Positions 46,316 through 54,963 of a stretch of DNA of 64,000 nucleotides are shown here, in pieces. Each line of letters opens with the position of its first letter. Position 1 is the first letter of the stretch. Made by a program: the position numbers and the translations under genes. This DNA comes from Micromonospora sediminimaris (GTDB lineage Bacteria; Actinomycetota; Actinomycetes; Mycobacteriales; Micromonosporaceae): assembly GCA_900112325.1 (NCBI GenBank), contig FOLJ01000011.1, positions 62,001 to 126,000 of the forward strand, written 5' to 3'. A model generated the notes under the pieces. That model ran no database searches, had not been told where the DNA came from, and was given only the letters and a program-made list of their open reading frames with translations.

Positions 46316-46461
46316 TTCCGGGGTTCTCCGGGTCTGCCGCGACAGCTGATGTCGGGGCGTCGAGGTGCTGACGATGGCCGTCGTTACCGCCGTCACAGTC
46401 GCCTTGTGCTCGGTCACAGAAGGGGGCCGCACGCGGGATTACCGCTGGCGGTGGGGGAAAG

Positions 46462-47796
46462 ATGGTAGGCGTGAATCCGAAGCGGATCCTTGTGGTGGGC
46501 GCCGGGCACGTCGGTCTCTACGCGGCGCTGCGCCTGTCGAAGAAGCTGAGTCCCCGTGAGGCTGAGGTCGTCGTCGTCGACCCTCAGCCGCACATGACGT
46601 ACCAGCCTTTCCTGCCCGAGGCTTCGGCGGGAAACATCTCCCCACGGCACTCCGTGGTGCCGCTGCGTCGGGAGTTGCGCCGGTGCAAGGTGGTGGCGGG
46701 TGCCGTCACCCGGATCGACCACGCGAGTAAGACCGCCACGGTGCAGCCGATCATCGGCCCGCCCCGCGAGATCACCTACGACCACGTGGTGGTCGCCCCC
46801 GGCTCGGTCTCCCGAACCCTGCCGATCCCAGGACTGCACGAGCACGGCATCGGCTTCAAGACCATCGGTGAGGCCATCTACCTGCGCAACCACGTGCTCG
46901 AACAGCTCGACGTGGCCGCCGCCACCACCGACCCGGAGGTACGCCGTCGGGCGCTGACCTTCGTCTTCGTCGGCGGCGGGTACGCCGGCATCGAGGCGCT
47001 GGCGGAGATGGAGGACATGGCCCGCCACGCGTTGAAGTACTACCCGGAGCTGAACACGTCGGACATGCGGTGGGTACTGGTCGAGGCCACCCAGCGGGTG
47101 CTGCCGGAGGTCGACCGGGACATGGGCGCCTACACGGTGCAGCAGCTGCTGAAGCGGGACATGGACATCCGGCTCGACACCCGGCTGGAGTCCTGCGTCG
47201 ACGGGGTGGTCAAGCTCTCCGACGGGGACAGCTTCAGCGCGGACACCATCGTCTGGACCGCCGGGGTGAAGCCGTCACCGATGCTGGACGCGACCGACTT
47301 CCCCCGCGAGGAGCGGCGCCGGGTCACCTGCCTGCCGACGTTGCAGGTGGTCGACGGTGACCGCGTGGTCGAGGGTGCCTGGAGCGCCGGTGACTGCGCC
47401 GCCGTACCTGACCTGACCAAGCCGCCGGGCAACTACTGCTCGCCGAGCGCCCAGCACGCGGTACGCCAGGCGCAGCGGATGGCCGACAACATCGTCGCCG
47501 TGATCAGGGGCCGCGCGCCGGTGCCCTACAAGCACAAGCACGCCGGCAGCGTGGCCAGCCTCGGTCTGCACAAGGGAGTGGCCCAGGTCTACGGCATCAA
47601 GATGACCGGCTGGCCGGCGTGGTTCATGCACCGGACGTACCACATGAGCCGGATCCCGTCGCTGAACCGGAAGGTCCGGGTCGTGGTCGACTGGACGCTG
47701 GCGTTCGTGCTCAAGCGTGAGGTGGTGGCCCTCGGCCAGCTGCACGACCCGCGCGAGGAGTTCGCCGAGGCGTCCCAGCCACCGTCGAAGGTGTGA
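46462..47796 (+). CDS. ndh: Type II NADH dehydrogenase
   Basis: This is a single-subunit, non-proton-pumping NADH:quinone oxidoreductase on the inner membrane face. The 444 residues hold an FAD fold VVGAGHVGLYAALRL (about 11-25), the NADH fold FVFVGGGYAGIEALAEM (about 173-189), a WTAGVKPSP segment, WSAGDCAAVPDL for FAD closure, and a C-terminal amphipathic anchor. ATG 46462 is used; GTG 46471, with AAAGAT seven bases upstream, is an alternative leaderless start. It is convergent with a membrane protein across a perfect hairpin. Confidence 0.93.
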   Translation: MVGVNPKRILVVGAGHVGLYAALRLSKKLSPREAEVVVVDPQPHMTYQPFLPEASAGNISPRHSVVPLRRELRRCKVVAGAVTRIDHASKTATVQPIIGPPREITYDHVVVAPGSVSRTLPIPGLHEHGIGFKTIGEAIYLRNHVLEQLDVAAATTDPEVRRRALTFVFVGGGYAGIEALAEMEDMARHALKYYPELNTSDMRWVLVEATQRVLPEVDRDMGAYTVQQLLKRDMDIRLDTRLESCVDGVVKLSDGDSFSADTIVWTAGVKPSPMLDATDFPREERRRVTCLPTLQVVDGDRVVEGAWSAGDCAAVPDLTKPPGNYCSPSAQHAVRQAQRMADNIVAVIRGRAPVPYKHKHAGSVASLGLHKGVAQVYGIKMTGWPAWFMHRTYHMSRIPSLNRKVRVVVDWTLAFVLKREVVALGQLHDPREEFAEASQPPSKV

Positions 47797-47798
47797 GT

Positions 47799-47829
47799 GC
47801 ACGTGGGGTGCCGTTGGCGCCCCACGTGC
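47799..47829. terminator. Bidirectional terminator exactly filling the gap between convergent genes
   Basis: GCACGTGGGGTGCC and GGCGCCCCACGTGC form a 14-bp stem (one G-U) with a GTT loop. It occupies nearly the whole 33-base gap between the two stop codons. Confidence 0.85.
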
Positions 47830-49674
47830 TCAGACCCGCCAGTACCAGGCGTCGGTGAGTCGGGTCGACGGTCCGTAGAGCGCCTCCAACGTCAGCCGCA
47901 GACTGTCGGCGTGCGCGGTGTCGGCGGCCAGCACCACGCACGAGGCACCCCAGTACGCGACGTCCGCCGCGGCGCGGCGGCGCTGCTCGTCCCCGACGAC
48001 GGGCCGGAGGCCGCTGCGGGCCACGTCGGCCAGGAGGGCGGAGGTAGGTCGCGGGGCGACGCCCATCGCGGCGCTGCCGCCACGGCCGTGCGGCCCGATG
48101 AAGAAGCCCTGCGGCATGCTGAACTCGGCGTCGGCCGCGGTCGCCCACCGCATCGGCCAGGGCTCCTTGGGCGTGGCCAACGGCACCGGTACCAGGACGC
48201 CGCCCGGCTCGACACAGGTCCGCCAGTGGCCGGCGGTGATGAACTCCGGAACCGGCGGGCGTTGTGCGGTGGGCAGCGGCGCGGGGAGCAGTGGTACGAC
48301 CGCCACGACGACCGCGACCAGCGTGACCCGGCGGACACGGCCCGTGCTGCGCAGCGCCCGGTCGACCGCCAGCACCAGCAGCGTCGCGATCAGCGGCGGT
48401 ACGGCCAGGGCGAACCGCATCGGTAGCGCGCCGTCGACCACCGGCACTCCGCCGAGCAGTGCGTACGGCCCGGGCAGTCCGGAGCCTTCGCGGTCGAAGA
48501 CCACCTCGGGGCCGAGCGACAGCGCAGCCATCACGAGAATCCCGGCGGTGCAGGCCAGCACCAGCGGGCGGCGGCCCAGCCAGACGGCGCAGCCGGTGGT
48601 GACGACCAGCAGCGGCCAGCCCAGGAAGGTGTTGTACTCGGCCGGGCCGGTGCTCAACTGGGCGGAGCGGTCGTCGCCGAGCAGCGAGAGCGGTGAGATC
48701 GCCCACCAACTGCGCAGGTCGGCCGAGAAGTAGTGCGGGCTGAACATGCCGTCGGCGACGCCGAGGGGCCCGGCGAACTGGAACCACAACGGGCGGGCGA
48801 GCACCAGCAGGGCCGTACCGGTGGCGAGGACCATTGCGCCGGCGAAGGCGGGCAGCGCCCGCCGGGCGAGATCGCGGTCTGTGACGATCATCGTCACCGC
48901 CATCACCAGCAGGGTGAGCGCGGCGAGAAACAGCACCTCCTCGCCGATGAACACCTGAGCGGCGACAGCGGCGGCGAGCCCCATCGCGGAGGTGGCCAAC
49001 CGGCGTCGGTCCGGCGCGCCGGCAGCCGGCCCGGATCCAGCGGCGGGGTCGGCCGCCCGCAGCAGGCGTACGACCAGCCAGACGATGACCGGCAACAGCC
49101 ACTGCGCCGTCATGTGCAGGTGGCTGTTGCTCTGGGACACCATGCCGGGGGCGAAGCCGCACAGTGCACCGCCCAGCGTCGCGGCGGCCCGGCGGGCCCG
49201 CAGCGTACGGCTGAACAGGAGGTACCAGGCGGTTGCGGTGCCGGCGAGGTTGACCGTGACCAGCAGGGCGAAGGTGACCGGAGCGCCGAACAGCAGGGTG
49301 ACGGGGGCGCACAGCACACCGAGGGCGATGACCGACGTGTTGGCCATCAGGTTGACCCCGACCGGCGCGTTGAGCCGGTCGGTGGACAGGCCGAAGTCGC
49401 CCAGCAGGGCCCGGGCATCGACGGCCAGGAACCACTCGTAGAGCACCTGGTCCTCAGGGTTGAGGGCGAGCACCAGACCGGTCGGGTCGGCCCAGAGTCG
49501 GTGGGTGAGCGCACCGGCGAGCGCCGCGAAGAAGAGCCCTACCAGCAGGTCGATCCGATACTGGGCCGCCGTCCGGGCCAACCGGGTGAGCCGCTGCCGG
49601 CGTACCCGGGCGAGGGGGCGATCCGCCTGCGTTGCCACGTCGTCGGTGGGGGCGAGGGGTGCGCGGCTGCTCAC
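47830..49674 (-). CDS. Polytopic membrane protein, possible GT-C-type glycosyltransferase
   Basis: This 614-residue protein has about twelve membrane helices from residue 34 to about 480 and a C-terminal soluble domain (about 490-614). The first external loop contains LNPEDQVLYEWFLAVDARALL, where acidic residues sit as in GT-C lipid-linked sugar transferases, and QSNSHLHMTAQW follows. This is suggestive, not proof. GTG 49674 is set by TAGGGT seven bases upstream; an open frame runs on through the tRNA gene but that part is not coding. Confidence 0.7.
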   Translation of the reverse strand: MSSRAPLAPTDDVATQADRPLARVRRQRLTRLARTAAQYRIDLLVGLFFAALAGALTHRLWADPTGLVLALNPEDQVLYEWFLAVDARALLGDFGLSTDRLNAPVGVNLMANTSVIALGVLCAPVTLLFGAPVTFALLVTVNLAGTATAWYLLFSRTLRARRAAATLGGALCGFAPGMVSQSNSHLHMTAQWLLPVIVWLVVRLLRAADPAAGSGPAAGAPDRRRLATSAMGLAAAVAAQVFIGEEVLFLAALTLLVMAVTMIVTDRDLARRALPAFAGAMVLATGTALLVLARPLWFQFAGPLGVADGMFSPHYFSADLRSWWAISPLSLLGDDRSAQLSTGPAEYNTFLGWPLLVVTTGCAVWLGRRPLVLACTAGILVMAALSLGPEVVFDREGSGLPGPYALLGGVPVVDGALPMRFALAVPPLIATLLVLAVDRALRSTGRVRRVTLVAVVVAVVPLLPAPLPTAQRPPVPEFITAGHWRTCVEPGGVLVPVPLATPKEPWPMRWATAADAEFSMPQGFFIGPHGRGGSAAMGVAPRPTSALLADVARSGLRPVVGDEQRRRAAADVAYWGASCVVLAADTAHADSLRLTLEALYGPSTRLTDAWYWRV

Positions 49675-49681
49675 GGCCTCG

Positions 49682-49687
49682 ACCCTA
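49682..49687 (-). promoter_or_regulatory. -10 box for leaderless membrane-protein gene
   Basis: TAGGGT on the minus strand, seven bases, then GTG 49674. Confidence 0.55.
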
Positions 49688-49775
49688 CTGGCGGTGCTCG
49701 GCGGGGGACGCCGCAGTGGCGACGAACCCGCTACCGTGGCACTGCACCGTACGTGCCGGCACGCCGGTGTCACCC

Positions 49776-49859
49776 GCCCGGGTGGTGGAAAGGCAGACAC
49801 GGCCGCCTTAAAAGCGGCTGCCGCAAGGCGTGCGGGTTCGACCCCCGCCCCGGGCACCA
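49776..49859 (+). tRNA. bldA: tRNA-Leu, anticodon UAA (bldA type)
   Basis: The acceptor stem GCCCGGG/CCCGGGC, an anticodon stem GCCGC/GCGGC with loop CTTAAAA (anticodon TAA at 49809-49811), a long variable arm, and a T-arm GCGGG-TTCGACC-CCCGC are all visible. CCA is encoded at the 3' end. It decodes UUA, the rarest leucine codon in such genomes, and corresponds to Streptomyces bldA, which limits translation of TTA-containing genes. It stands alone between divergent genes. Confidence 0.93.
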
Positions 49860-50026
49860 CCCCGCGAAGATCCGTTCAGGAGGGGGAATCGCGCTGCGCC
49901 GATCTCGACCGCACCGGGCGCCGCCGTGCTTGCCGGTGAGCCTGTGCTCAGGTGGCGTCCGGCCCAGCTCTCAGCTTTCCCTCAGCTTGGCGATCTCCAA
50001 GGGCTGGTCGGGACGTTTACTCTTGT

Positions 50027-50046
50027 ATTGCACGTTGACGTGCAAT
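50027..50046. promoter_or_regulatory. Perfect 20-base palindrome upstream of the Bax-inhibitor-like gene
   Basis: ATTGCACGT-TG-ACGTGCAAT has nine-base arms and is unusually AT-rich for this window. It is 27 bases upstream of GTG 50074 and adjoins TTTACTCTTGTATT, a likely -10 region. This fits a dimeric repressor site, for example of TetR or LacI type. Confidence 0.55.
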
Positions 50047-50073
50047 GAGACCCCCTGAGGGAGGCCAGAGACA

Positions 50074-50907
50074 GTGAAGACTTCGAACCCGGTGCTCGCC
50101 CGGCTCGGTCAGGCGGCCGAGCGGGAGCGGGCCGCCGGGTACGCCCCGTCCGGGCCGTACGGACAGCCCGGTTACCCCCAGCAGGTTCCGCCGCAGGCCG
50201 GCTACCCCGGCGCGCCCGGCTTTCCGTCGGCCCCGCCGGCGGTCACCCCCATGTCGATCGACGACGTGGTGGTCAAGACGGTCACCCTCCTGGCCATCGT
50301 CGGCGTCGCCGCCGCGGCGGCGTGGGCGCTGGTGCCCGACGCGCTGCTCGGCGTCGCCTGGATCGGTGCGGCAATCGTCGGCCTGGTGCTCGGCCTGATC
50401 ATCTCCTTCTCCCGGATGGCGAACCCGGCGCTCGTCGTCGCGTACGCCGTCGTCGAGGGTGTCCTCGTCGGTGCCGTGAGCAAGTTCTTCGAATCGCTGT
50501 ACGACGGCATCGTGCTCCAGGCGGTGACCGCGACCTTCGGTGTCTTCTTCGTGATGGCCATGCTCTACAAGGCGCGGGTCATCCGGGCGACGCCGAAGTT
50601 CGTCAAGGGCATGATCGCGGTGATGGCGGGTCTCTTCGCCGTCATGCTGATCAACCTGGTGCTGGCGCTCTTCGGCGTCAACACCGGCCTGCGTGACGGC
50701 AGCCCGCTGGCCATCGGCTTCAGCATCGTCTGCATCGTGGTCGCCTCGCTGAGCTTCGTGCTGAGCTTCAAGGAGGTCGAGGACGGCGTCCGGATGGGCC
50801 TGCCGCAGCGCTACTCCTGGGTGGCCGCGTTCGGCATCCTGGTCAGCCTGATCTGGCTCTACATCGAGATGCTGCGCCTGCTGAGCTACTTCCAGGGCGA
50901 CGACTGA
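50074..50907 (+). CDS. Bax inhibitor-1/YccA family membrane protein
   Basis: This 277-residue protein has a Gly/Pro/Tyr-rich cytoplasmic N-terminus (about 20-58, with PGYPQQ and PGAPGF repeats) and seven membrane helices (about 66-262). It has the family's FSRMANPALVVAYAVVEGVLVG and a late VEDGVRMGLPQRYSW loop followed by the last helix with an acidic residue. Homologs conduct Ca2+ or modulate proteases; the bacterial role is open. GTG 50074 has GGGAGG about 11 bases upstream. It is controlled by a palindrome and ended by a strong hairpin. Confidence 0.9.
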   Translation: MKTSNPVLARLGQAAERERAAGYAPSGPYGQPGYPQQVPPQAGYPGAPGFPSAPPAVTPMSIDDVVVKTVTLLAIVGVAAAAAWALVPDALLGVAWIGAAIVGLVLGLIISFSRMANPALVVAYAVVEGVLVGAVSKFFESLYDGIVLQAVTATFGVFFVMAMLYKARVIRATPKFVKGMIAVMAGLFAVMLINLVLALFGVNTGLRDGSPLAIGFSIVCIVVASLSFVLSFKEVEDGVRMGLPQRYSWVAAFGILVSLIWLYIEMLRLLSYFQGDD

Positions 50908-50928
50908 CCTCGCCGCCCAACGACCGAC

Positions 50929-50960
50929 CGGCGCCCGCCCCCCACCCGGGGCGGGCGCCG
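50929..50960 (+). terminator. Terminator of the Bax-inhibitor-like gene
   Basis: CGGCGCCCGCCCC pairs perfectly with GGGGCGGGCGCCG around a six-base loop, followed by TCGTCTCTCT. Confidence 0.88.
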
Positions 50961-51000
50961 TCGTCTCTCTCCCCAGCCCACCCCCTCCCGCCCCCGTCTC

Positions 51001-51073
51001 GTTGATCATGCACTTGTGGTCGCGCCATAACGGGCGGAAGGGGTGGATCGACAACCACAACTCCGTGGTCGAC
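51001..51073. repeat. Inverted repeat, GTTGATCA family
   Basis: GTTGATCATGCACTTGTGGT (51001-51020) pairs with ACCACAACTCCGTGGTCGAC (51054-51073) at 18 of 20 positions, counting three G-U pairs. The tip matches the 33434 and 56786 elements; the stem differs. Confidence 0.7.
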
Positions 51074-51095
51074 GAGACGGTGGGGGGTGGGTGCG

Positions 51096-51101
51096 TAGAG
51101 T
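51096..51101 (+). promoter_or_regulatory. -10 box for leaderless small gene
   Basis: TAGAGT, seven bases, then GTG 51109. Confidence 0.5.
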
Positions 51102-51108
51102 GCGGGGG

Positions 51109-51444
51109 GTGGGGATGGAGGCAGCGGCGGTGCTGGAGGTCGCGCGGGGGGTGGAGCTGCTGGTGCGGCAGGTCAGCCACTGGCAACAGCCACGGTGGTC
51201 AGCCGCCGCGTCGGTCGGCAACGTGTCCCGGGCGGATCTGGTGCACCGGTTGGTGCAGGAGATCGCCAACCTCGCTGCGGACGCGGAGGGGCAGCCACGA
51301 CGAGTCGTACCCCGGCTCGACAACGACCTGGCTCTGCCCGACCAGCTCCGGGTGGTCACCGCGGACCTGCTCGCCGCGGACCCGAGCGAGGAGGACCTGG
51401 CCCGGGCCGCCACCGAGGTCACCGCGACCCGGACCGCGCTCTGA
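51109..51444 (+). CDS. Small protein of unknown function
   Basis: This 111-residue soluble protein is mostly helical, with landmarks VARGVELLVRQVSHWQQPRW, LVHRLVQEIANLAADAEG, RLDNDLALPDQLRVVTADLLAA and a C-terminal EEDLARAATEVTATRTAL. No family is recognised. GTG 51109 is set by TAGAGT seven bases upstream; without that signal a longer frame from 51043 would be chosen, but it crosses the inverted repeat. It stands alone between two inverted repeats. Confidence 0.7.
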   Translation: MGMEAAAVLEVARGVELLVRQVSHWQQPRWSAAASVGNVSRADLVHRLVQEIANLAADAEGQPRRVVPRLDNDLALPDQLRVVTADLLAADPSEEDLARAATEVTATRTAL

Positions 51445-51465
51445 CCACCGGGTCCTCAAGCGGCC

Positions 51466-51523
51466 CGATATGCGGCAAGCCGGGGTCTTCCGCCGAGCTG
51501 ATGGCCCGAGTTGCCGCATGTCG
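51466..51523. repeat. Inverted repeat CGATATGCGGCAA
   Basis: Thirteen-base arms (51466-51478 and 51511-51523) pair with one G-U across a 32-base loop. Two copies of GCTGATCGCCGGC follow at about 51532 and 51547. It lies between a plus-strand gene and the convergent thiolase and may serve both as terminator. Confidence 0.7.
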
Positions 51524-51572
51524 CGACTGCGCTGATCGCCGGCCACGCTGATCGCCGGCTATCAGTGCTCAG

Positions 51573-52835
51573 TCAGCTCAGGCGCTCGACGACCATTGCC
51601 ATGCCCTGGCCGCCACCGACGCACATGGTCTCCAGGCCGATGGTCGCGTCATGCCATTGCAGGGCGTTGAGCAGTGTGCCGGTGATCCGGGCGCCGGTCA
51701 TCCCGAACGGGTGACCGACGGCGATCGCGCCGCCCATCACGTTCAGCTTCTCCTCCGGGATGCCCAGTTGGCGGTACGACGGGATCACCTGGGCGGCGAA
51801 CGCCTCGTTGATCTCGACCAGGTCGACGTCGTCGATGGTCATACCGGCGCGTTCGAGTGCCTGCCGGCTCGCCTCCACCGGGCCGAGGCCCATGATCTCG
51901 GGTGACAGCGCGGTGACACCTGTGGAAACGATCCGCGCCAGTGGAGTGATGCCCAGTTCATCGGCCCGCTGGGCGCTCATCACGACCACGGCGGCGGCCC
52001 CGTCGTTGAGCGGGCAGCAGTTGCCGGCGGTGATCCGACCGTCCGGGCGGAAGACCGGCTTCAGCTCGGAGACCGCCGCCAAGGTGACCCCGGCTCGGGG
52101 GCCGTCGTCGGTGGCGACCACTGTGCCGTCGGGCGTGGTGACCGGGGTGATCTCACGGGACCAGAAGCCGTCGGCGATCGCCTTCTCGGCCAGGTTCTGG
52201 CTGCGTACGCCGAAAGCGTCCATGTCCGCGCGGCTCACGTCGTACACCTGGGCGAGATTTTCGGCGGTCTGTCCCATGGCCAGATAGACGTCGGGTAGCG
52301 CGTCCTTCTCACGCGGGTCCGTCCAGACCGGCGCGCCGGCCTCGGCGCGAGCCTGGGACCGTTCGCGTGCCGACGCGAAGCGTGGATTCTCCCAGCCGCC
52401 GCCGACCAGGGCCTGAGCCTCGGGCGGCAGGCCGTCGGAGCTGCCGCGTGCGTAACGGGAGACCATTTCGACGCCGGCGGAGATGAAGACGTCGCCCTCA
52501 CCGGCCCGGATCGCATGCATGGCCATTCGCGTCGTCTGCAAGGAGGATGCGCAGTAGCGGGTGAGGGTCGCGCCGGGCAGGCCGTCGAGGCCCATCAGCA
52601 CGGCGACCACGCGAGCCATGTTGAAACCCTGCTCGCCGCCGGGCAGCCCGCACCCGAGATAAAGGTCGTCTATCTGTCGCGGGTCGAGCTGCGGCACCTT
52701 GGCCAGGGCCGCCTGCACGATGGTGGCGGCCAGATCGTCCGGGCGGAGATCACGTAGGGAGCCCTTGTGGGCCCGGCCGATGGGGGAGCGGGCGGTGGCG
52801 ACGATGACGGCGTCGCGGGACGACTCAATCGGCAT
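51573..52835 (-). CDS. Acetyl-CoA C-acyltransferase (thiolase)
   Basis: This 420-residue thiolase exchanges acyl groups with CoA, either cleaving 3-ketoacyl-CoA in beta-oxidation or condensing two acetyl-CoA. The nucleophile is Cys95 in TRYCASSLQ; NEAFAAQVIP, GGAIAVGHPFGMTGAR (catalytic His) and CVGGGQGMAM (second Cys) follow in order. ATG 52835 has TACCGT six bases upstream. No hydratase/dehydrogenase partner is adjacent, so direction cannot be inferred. Confidence 0.93.
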   Translation of the reverse strand: MPIESSRDAVIVATARSPIGRAHKGSLRDLRPDDLAATIVQAALAKVPQLDPRQIDDLYLGCGLPGGEQGFNMARVVAVLMGLDGLPGATLTRYCASSLQTTRMAMHAIRAGEGDVFISAGVEMVSRYARGSSDGLPPEAQALVGGGWENPRFASARERSQARAEAGAPVWTDPREKDALPDVYLAMGQTAENLAQVYDVSRADMDAFGVRSQNLAEKAIADGFWSREITPVTTPDGTVVATDDGPRAGVTLAAVSELKPVFRPDGRITAGNCCPLNDGAAAVVVMSAQRADELGITPLARIVSTGVTALSPEIMGLGPVEASRQALERAGMTIDDVDLVEINEAFAAQVIPSYRQLGIPEEKLNVMGGAIAVGHPFGMTGARITGTLLNALQWHDATIGLETMCVGGGQGMAMVVERLS

Positions 52836-52841
52836 ACCGAC

Positions 52842-52847
52842 ACGGTA
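52842..52847 (-). promoter_or_regulatory. -10 box for leaderless thiolase gene
   Basis: TACCGT on the minus strand, six bases, then ATG 52835. Confidence 0.55.
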
Positions 52848-52921
52848 ACTCGCCGGTAACTTGCGGCGGAAGTTTTCCGTCCGCCGGGAAATGTCACCCC
52901 GCGTCGGATGAGCAGACCCGT

Positions 52922-53725
52922 TCAGTGGTGTGGGGTGACGGCCGCGGCGGCGGCCACCGCGGGCAGCAGGGCGTGGGCCCAGACCCGGTAACCGTCGGCG
53001 GAGGGGTGGTAGCCGTCGTGGCAGAAGGTGCCGGCGTCGGCCCGGAACACCGGGCCCGTCTCGATGGCCAGGTCGACCACCGTCCCTCCGGCGTCGAGCA
53101 CCGCACCGGTCTGTGCCCGGGCGACCCGACGCCCCATCCAACCGACGACCTGCCGCAGCGGCGACGCGATCGCGCGTACGGCGCCGAGATCCGGGCAGGT
53201 GCCGACCACGACCTCGACGCCGGCCTGACGCAGCCGGTGCACGGCCGCGCCGAGATAGGCGGCGGCCTCGGTCGGCCGGCGCATGCTGGTGACGTCGTTG
53301 GCACCGACCAGGACTACCGCCACGTCCGGCCGCTCGCCGAGCAGCGCGCGCGCCACCTGGGTGGCCAGGTCGGTTGAGCGCGAGCCGGAGACACCGACGC
53401 TGGACAGGTGCACCTGACGCCCGCCCGGCCCCTCGGCGAGCAACTCCGCCAACTGCCCGCCGATGGTGTCGCCGAGCCGGTCCACGCCGACGCCGAGGGC
53501 GGAGGAGTCGCCGAGCAGCACCAGGCGCAGCGGTGGGGCACCGGCCCGACCGACGGTCGCCCGCAGTGCCAGGCCGAGCTCCGGCTGGGCGTAGCGACGG
53601 TTGCGCGCGACCACGGCCTCGCCGGCGAGCACCGCGGCTCCGCCGAGCGCGCCCGCGAGCAGGGAAAATGCGGCGGTACGGGCGACCCGCGCGGCGACCT
53701 GGGTGCCGGCAGAGAGATTGGTCAT
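52922..53725 (-). CDS. SGNH/GDSL hydrolase, copy 1
   Basis: This 267-residue SGNH esterase has a hydrophobic N-terminal segment (about 15-38, anchor or signal). It has block I LLGDSSALGVG (Ser about 72), block III VLVGANDVTS (Asn), and block V HDGYHPSADGY (Asp and His). ATG 53725 has a GAGGG region upstream. It lies 46 bases downstream of a second SGNH gene with which it shares layout and the phrases GANDVT/GGNDVT and VVVGTCPDLGA. Secreted or membrane-bound esterase is inferred; substrate is unknown. Confidence 0.88.
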   Translation of the reverse strand: MTNLSAGTQVAARVARTAAFSLLAGALGGAAVLAGEAVVARNRRYAQPELGLALRATVGRAGAPPLRLVLLGDSSALGVGVDRLGDTIGGQLAELLAEGPGGRQVHLSSVGVSGSRSTDLATQVARALLGERPDVAVVLVGANDVTSMRRPTEAAAYLGAAVHRLRQAGVEVVVGTCPDLGAVRAIASPLRQVVGWMGRRVARAQTGAVLDAGGTVVDLAIETGPVFRADAGTFCHDGYHPSADGYRVWAHALLPAVAAAAAVTPHH

Positions 53726-53771
53726 GACGCTGCCCTCGCGCCGGAACCGGACCGGCCCCTGATCCGCTCGG

Positions 53772-54824
53772 TCATGAGAATCCTTCCACTGCGGGTGTGT
53801 CGACGGTGCGGGCTGGCTGCGGCGTCGGACCGACGCCGAAGAATCCCCGCCGGCGCAACTGCGCCCAACGGCCGGCCGGACCGCTCTCGCTGCCCCGGAC
53901 CTGCGTACCGCTGACCTCCGTCCCCGGGTGCCGAGCCGCCTCCTGTGCGGCCTTAGGCAACGACCGTACGCCTTCGAGCCGGGTTGGCGAAGGCCTGCGT
54001 TCGGCACCCTGGCCCAGAGCGGAGAGCACCGTCGGCAACAGGGCGGCGGCAGCCGCCGCGTAGCCCTCGGCGGAGGGGTGGAACCGGTCCCAGGCGAACA
54101 TCCGCCCCGGCTCGGCGGTGAACCGGGGACCGAGCAGGTCGCCGAGGGAGACCGTCCAACCACCGGCCGACACCACCGCGACCGTCTGCGCCGCGGCGAG
54201 CTGCCGGCTCCACCGGCGGGCCAACCAGCGCAGCGGTGGCTGAATGGGGCGGATCGCGCCCAGGTCCGGGCAGGTCCCGACGACCACCTCGGCACCGGCT
54301 GCGCGCAGTGCCCGAACCCCCTCGACGAGGTAGCGCACGGCCAGGGCCGGCGGGGTGCGGTTGGTGACGTCGTTGCCGCCGATCAGGATGACCGCGACCT
54401 CGGGGTCGCACTCCAGGGCCGCCTCCACCTGGAACTTCAAGCCGGCCGAGATGGCGCCCACCACCGCGAAGCGGTGCAACCGGACGGGACGCTGGAGACG
54501 CCGGGACAGGCCGGTGGCCAACAACGCGCCAGGCGTTTCACGGCGTCGGTGCACCCCGTAACCGGCGGCCGACGAGTCACCCAGAACGACCATGGTGATC
54601 GCGGGCCCGGGAAACTTCGCGCCATAGACGCCGTCGCAGCGTGGTGGCGGTGCCTCGGCCATCGGGATGGTGCGCCGGGCCTGCCGGGCCTGACCGAAGA
54701 GCACACCTGTCGTCGCCGCGGCGGCGGCCACCGTGGCGCCCGTGCCGATGGCCGCCAGACGGGCCACCCGCAGGGCACGCTGCCAGCGCGGACGATCCGG
54801 TACGACGGAACCAGCGACCCCCAT
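53772..54824 (-). CDS. SGNH/GDSL hydrolase, copy 2
   Basis: This 350-residue paralog of the next gene has an N-terminal membrane segment (about 20-45), VLGDSSAAGYG (Ser about 83), LIGGNDVTN, the phrase VVVGTCPDLGAIR and the Asp-His block DRFHPSAEGY. An additional Pro/Ser/Arg-rich tail of about 85 residues (265-350) is absent from the sister. ATG 54824 is set by TAGTGT six bases upstream, so this gene probably leads a two-gene transcript. The tail could tether the protein to the envelope. Confidence 0.88.
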   Translation of the reverse strand: MGVAGSVVPDRPRWQRALRVARLAAIGTGATVAAAAATTGVLFGQARQARRTIPMAEAPPPRCDGVYGAKFPGPAITMVVLGDSSAAGYGVHRRRETPGALLATGLSRRLQRPVRLHRFAVVGAISAGLKFQVEAALECDPEVAVILIGGNDVTNRTPPALAVRYLVEGVRALRAAGAEVVVGTCPDLGAIRPIQPPLRWLARRWSRQLAAAQTVAVVSAGGWTVSLGDLLGPRFTAEPGRMFAWDRFHPSAEGYAAAAAALLPTVLSALGQGAERRPSPTRLEGVRSLPKAAQEAARHPGTEVSGTQVRGSESGPAGRWAQLRRRGFFGVGPTPQPARTVDTPAVEGFS

Positions 54825-54830
54825 ACCGTG

Positions 54831-54836
54831 ACACTA
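54831..54836 (-). promoter_or_regulatory. -10 box for leaderless SGNH gene pair
   Basis: TAGTGT on the minus strand, six bases, then ATG 54824. Confidence 0.55.
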
Positions 54837-54963
54837 GCGCGCCTGTCTGACGCCCTGCTGTCATCGTCGCGGCGCTCCGGTGCCTGGAAAACGACCGCGC
54901 TGGGTACTTGGATGGACAGTGTTGCGGCGGGGCGTCACGCTGCACGTGGAGAGGAGCACGACG

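Noticed and set aside
46405..46425. TGTGCTCGGTCACA upstream of ndh as a Crp site
   Set aside because: Half-site spacing is two bases short of the TGTGA-N6-TCACA or GTG-N6-GNCAC consensus.
49675..49860. N-terminal extension of the membrane protein beginning MVPGAGVEPARL
   Set aside because: This is the reverse-strand translation of the tRNA-Leu gene, a familiar annotation artefact. A leaderless promoter supports GTG 49674.
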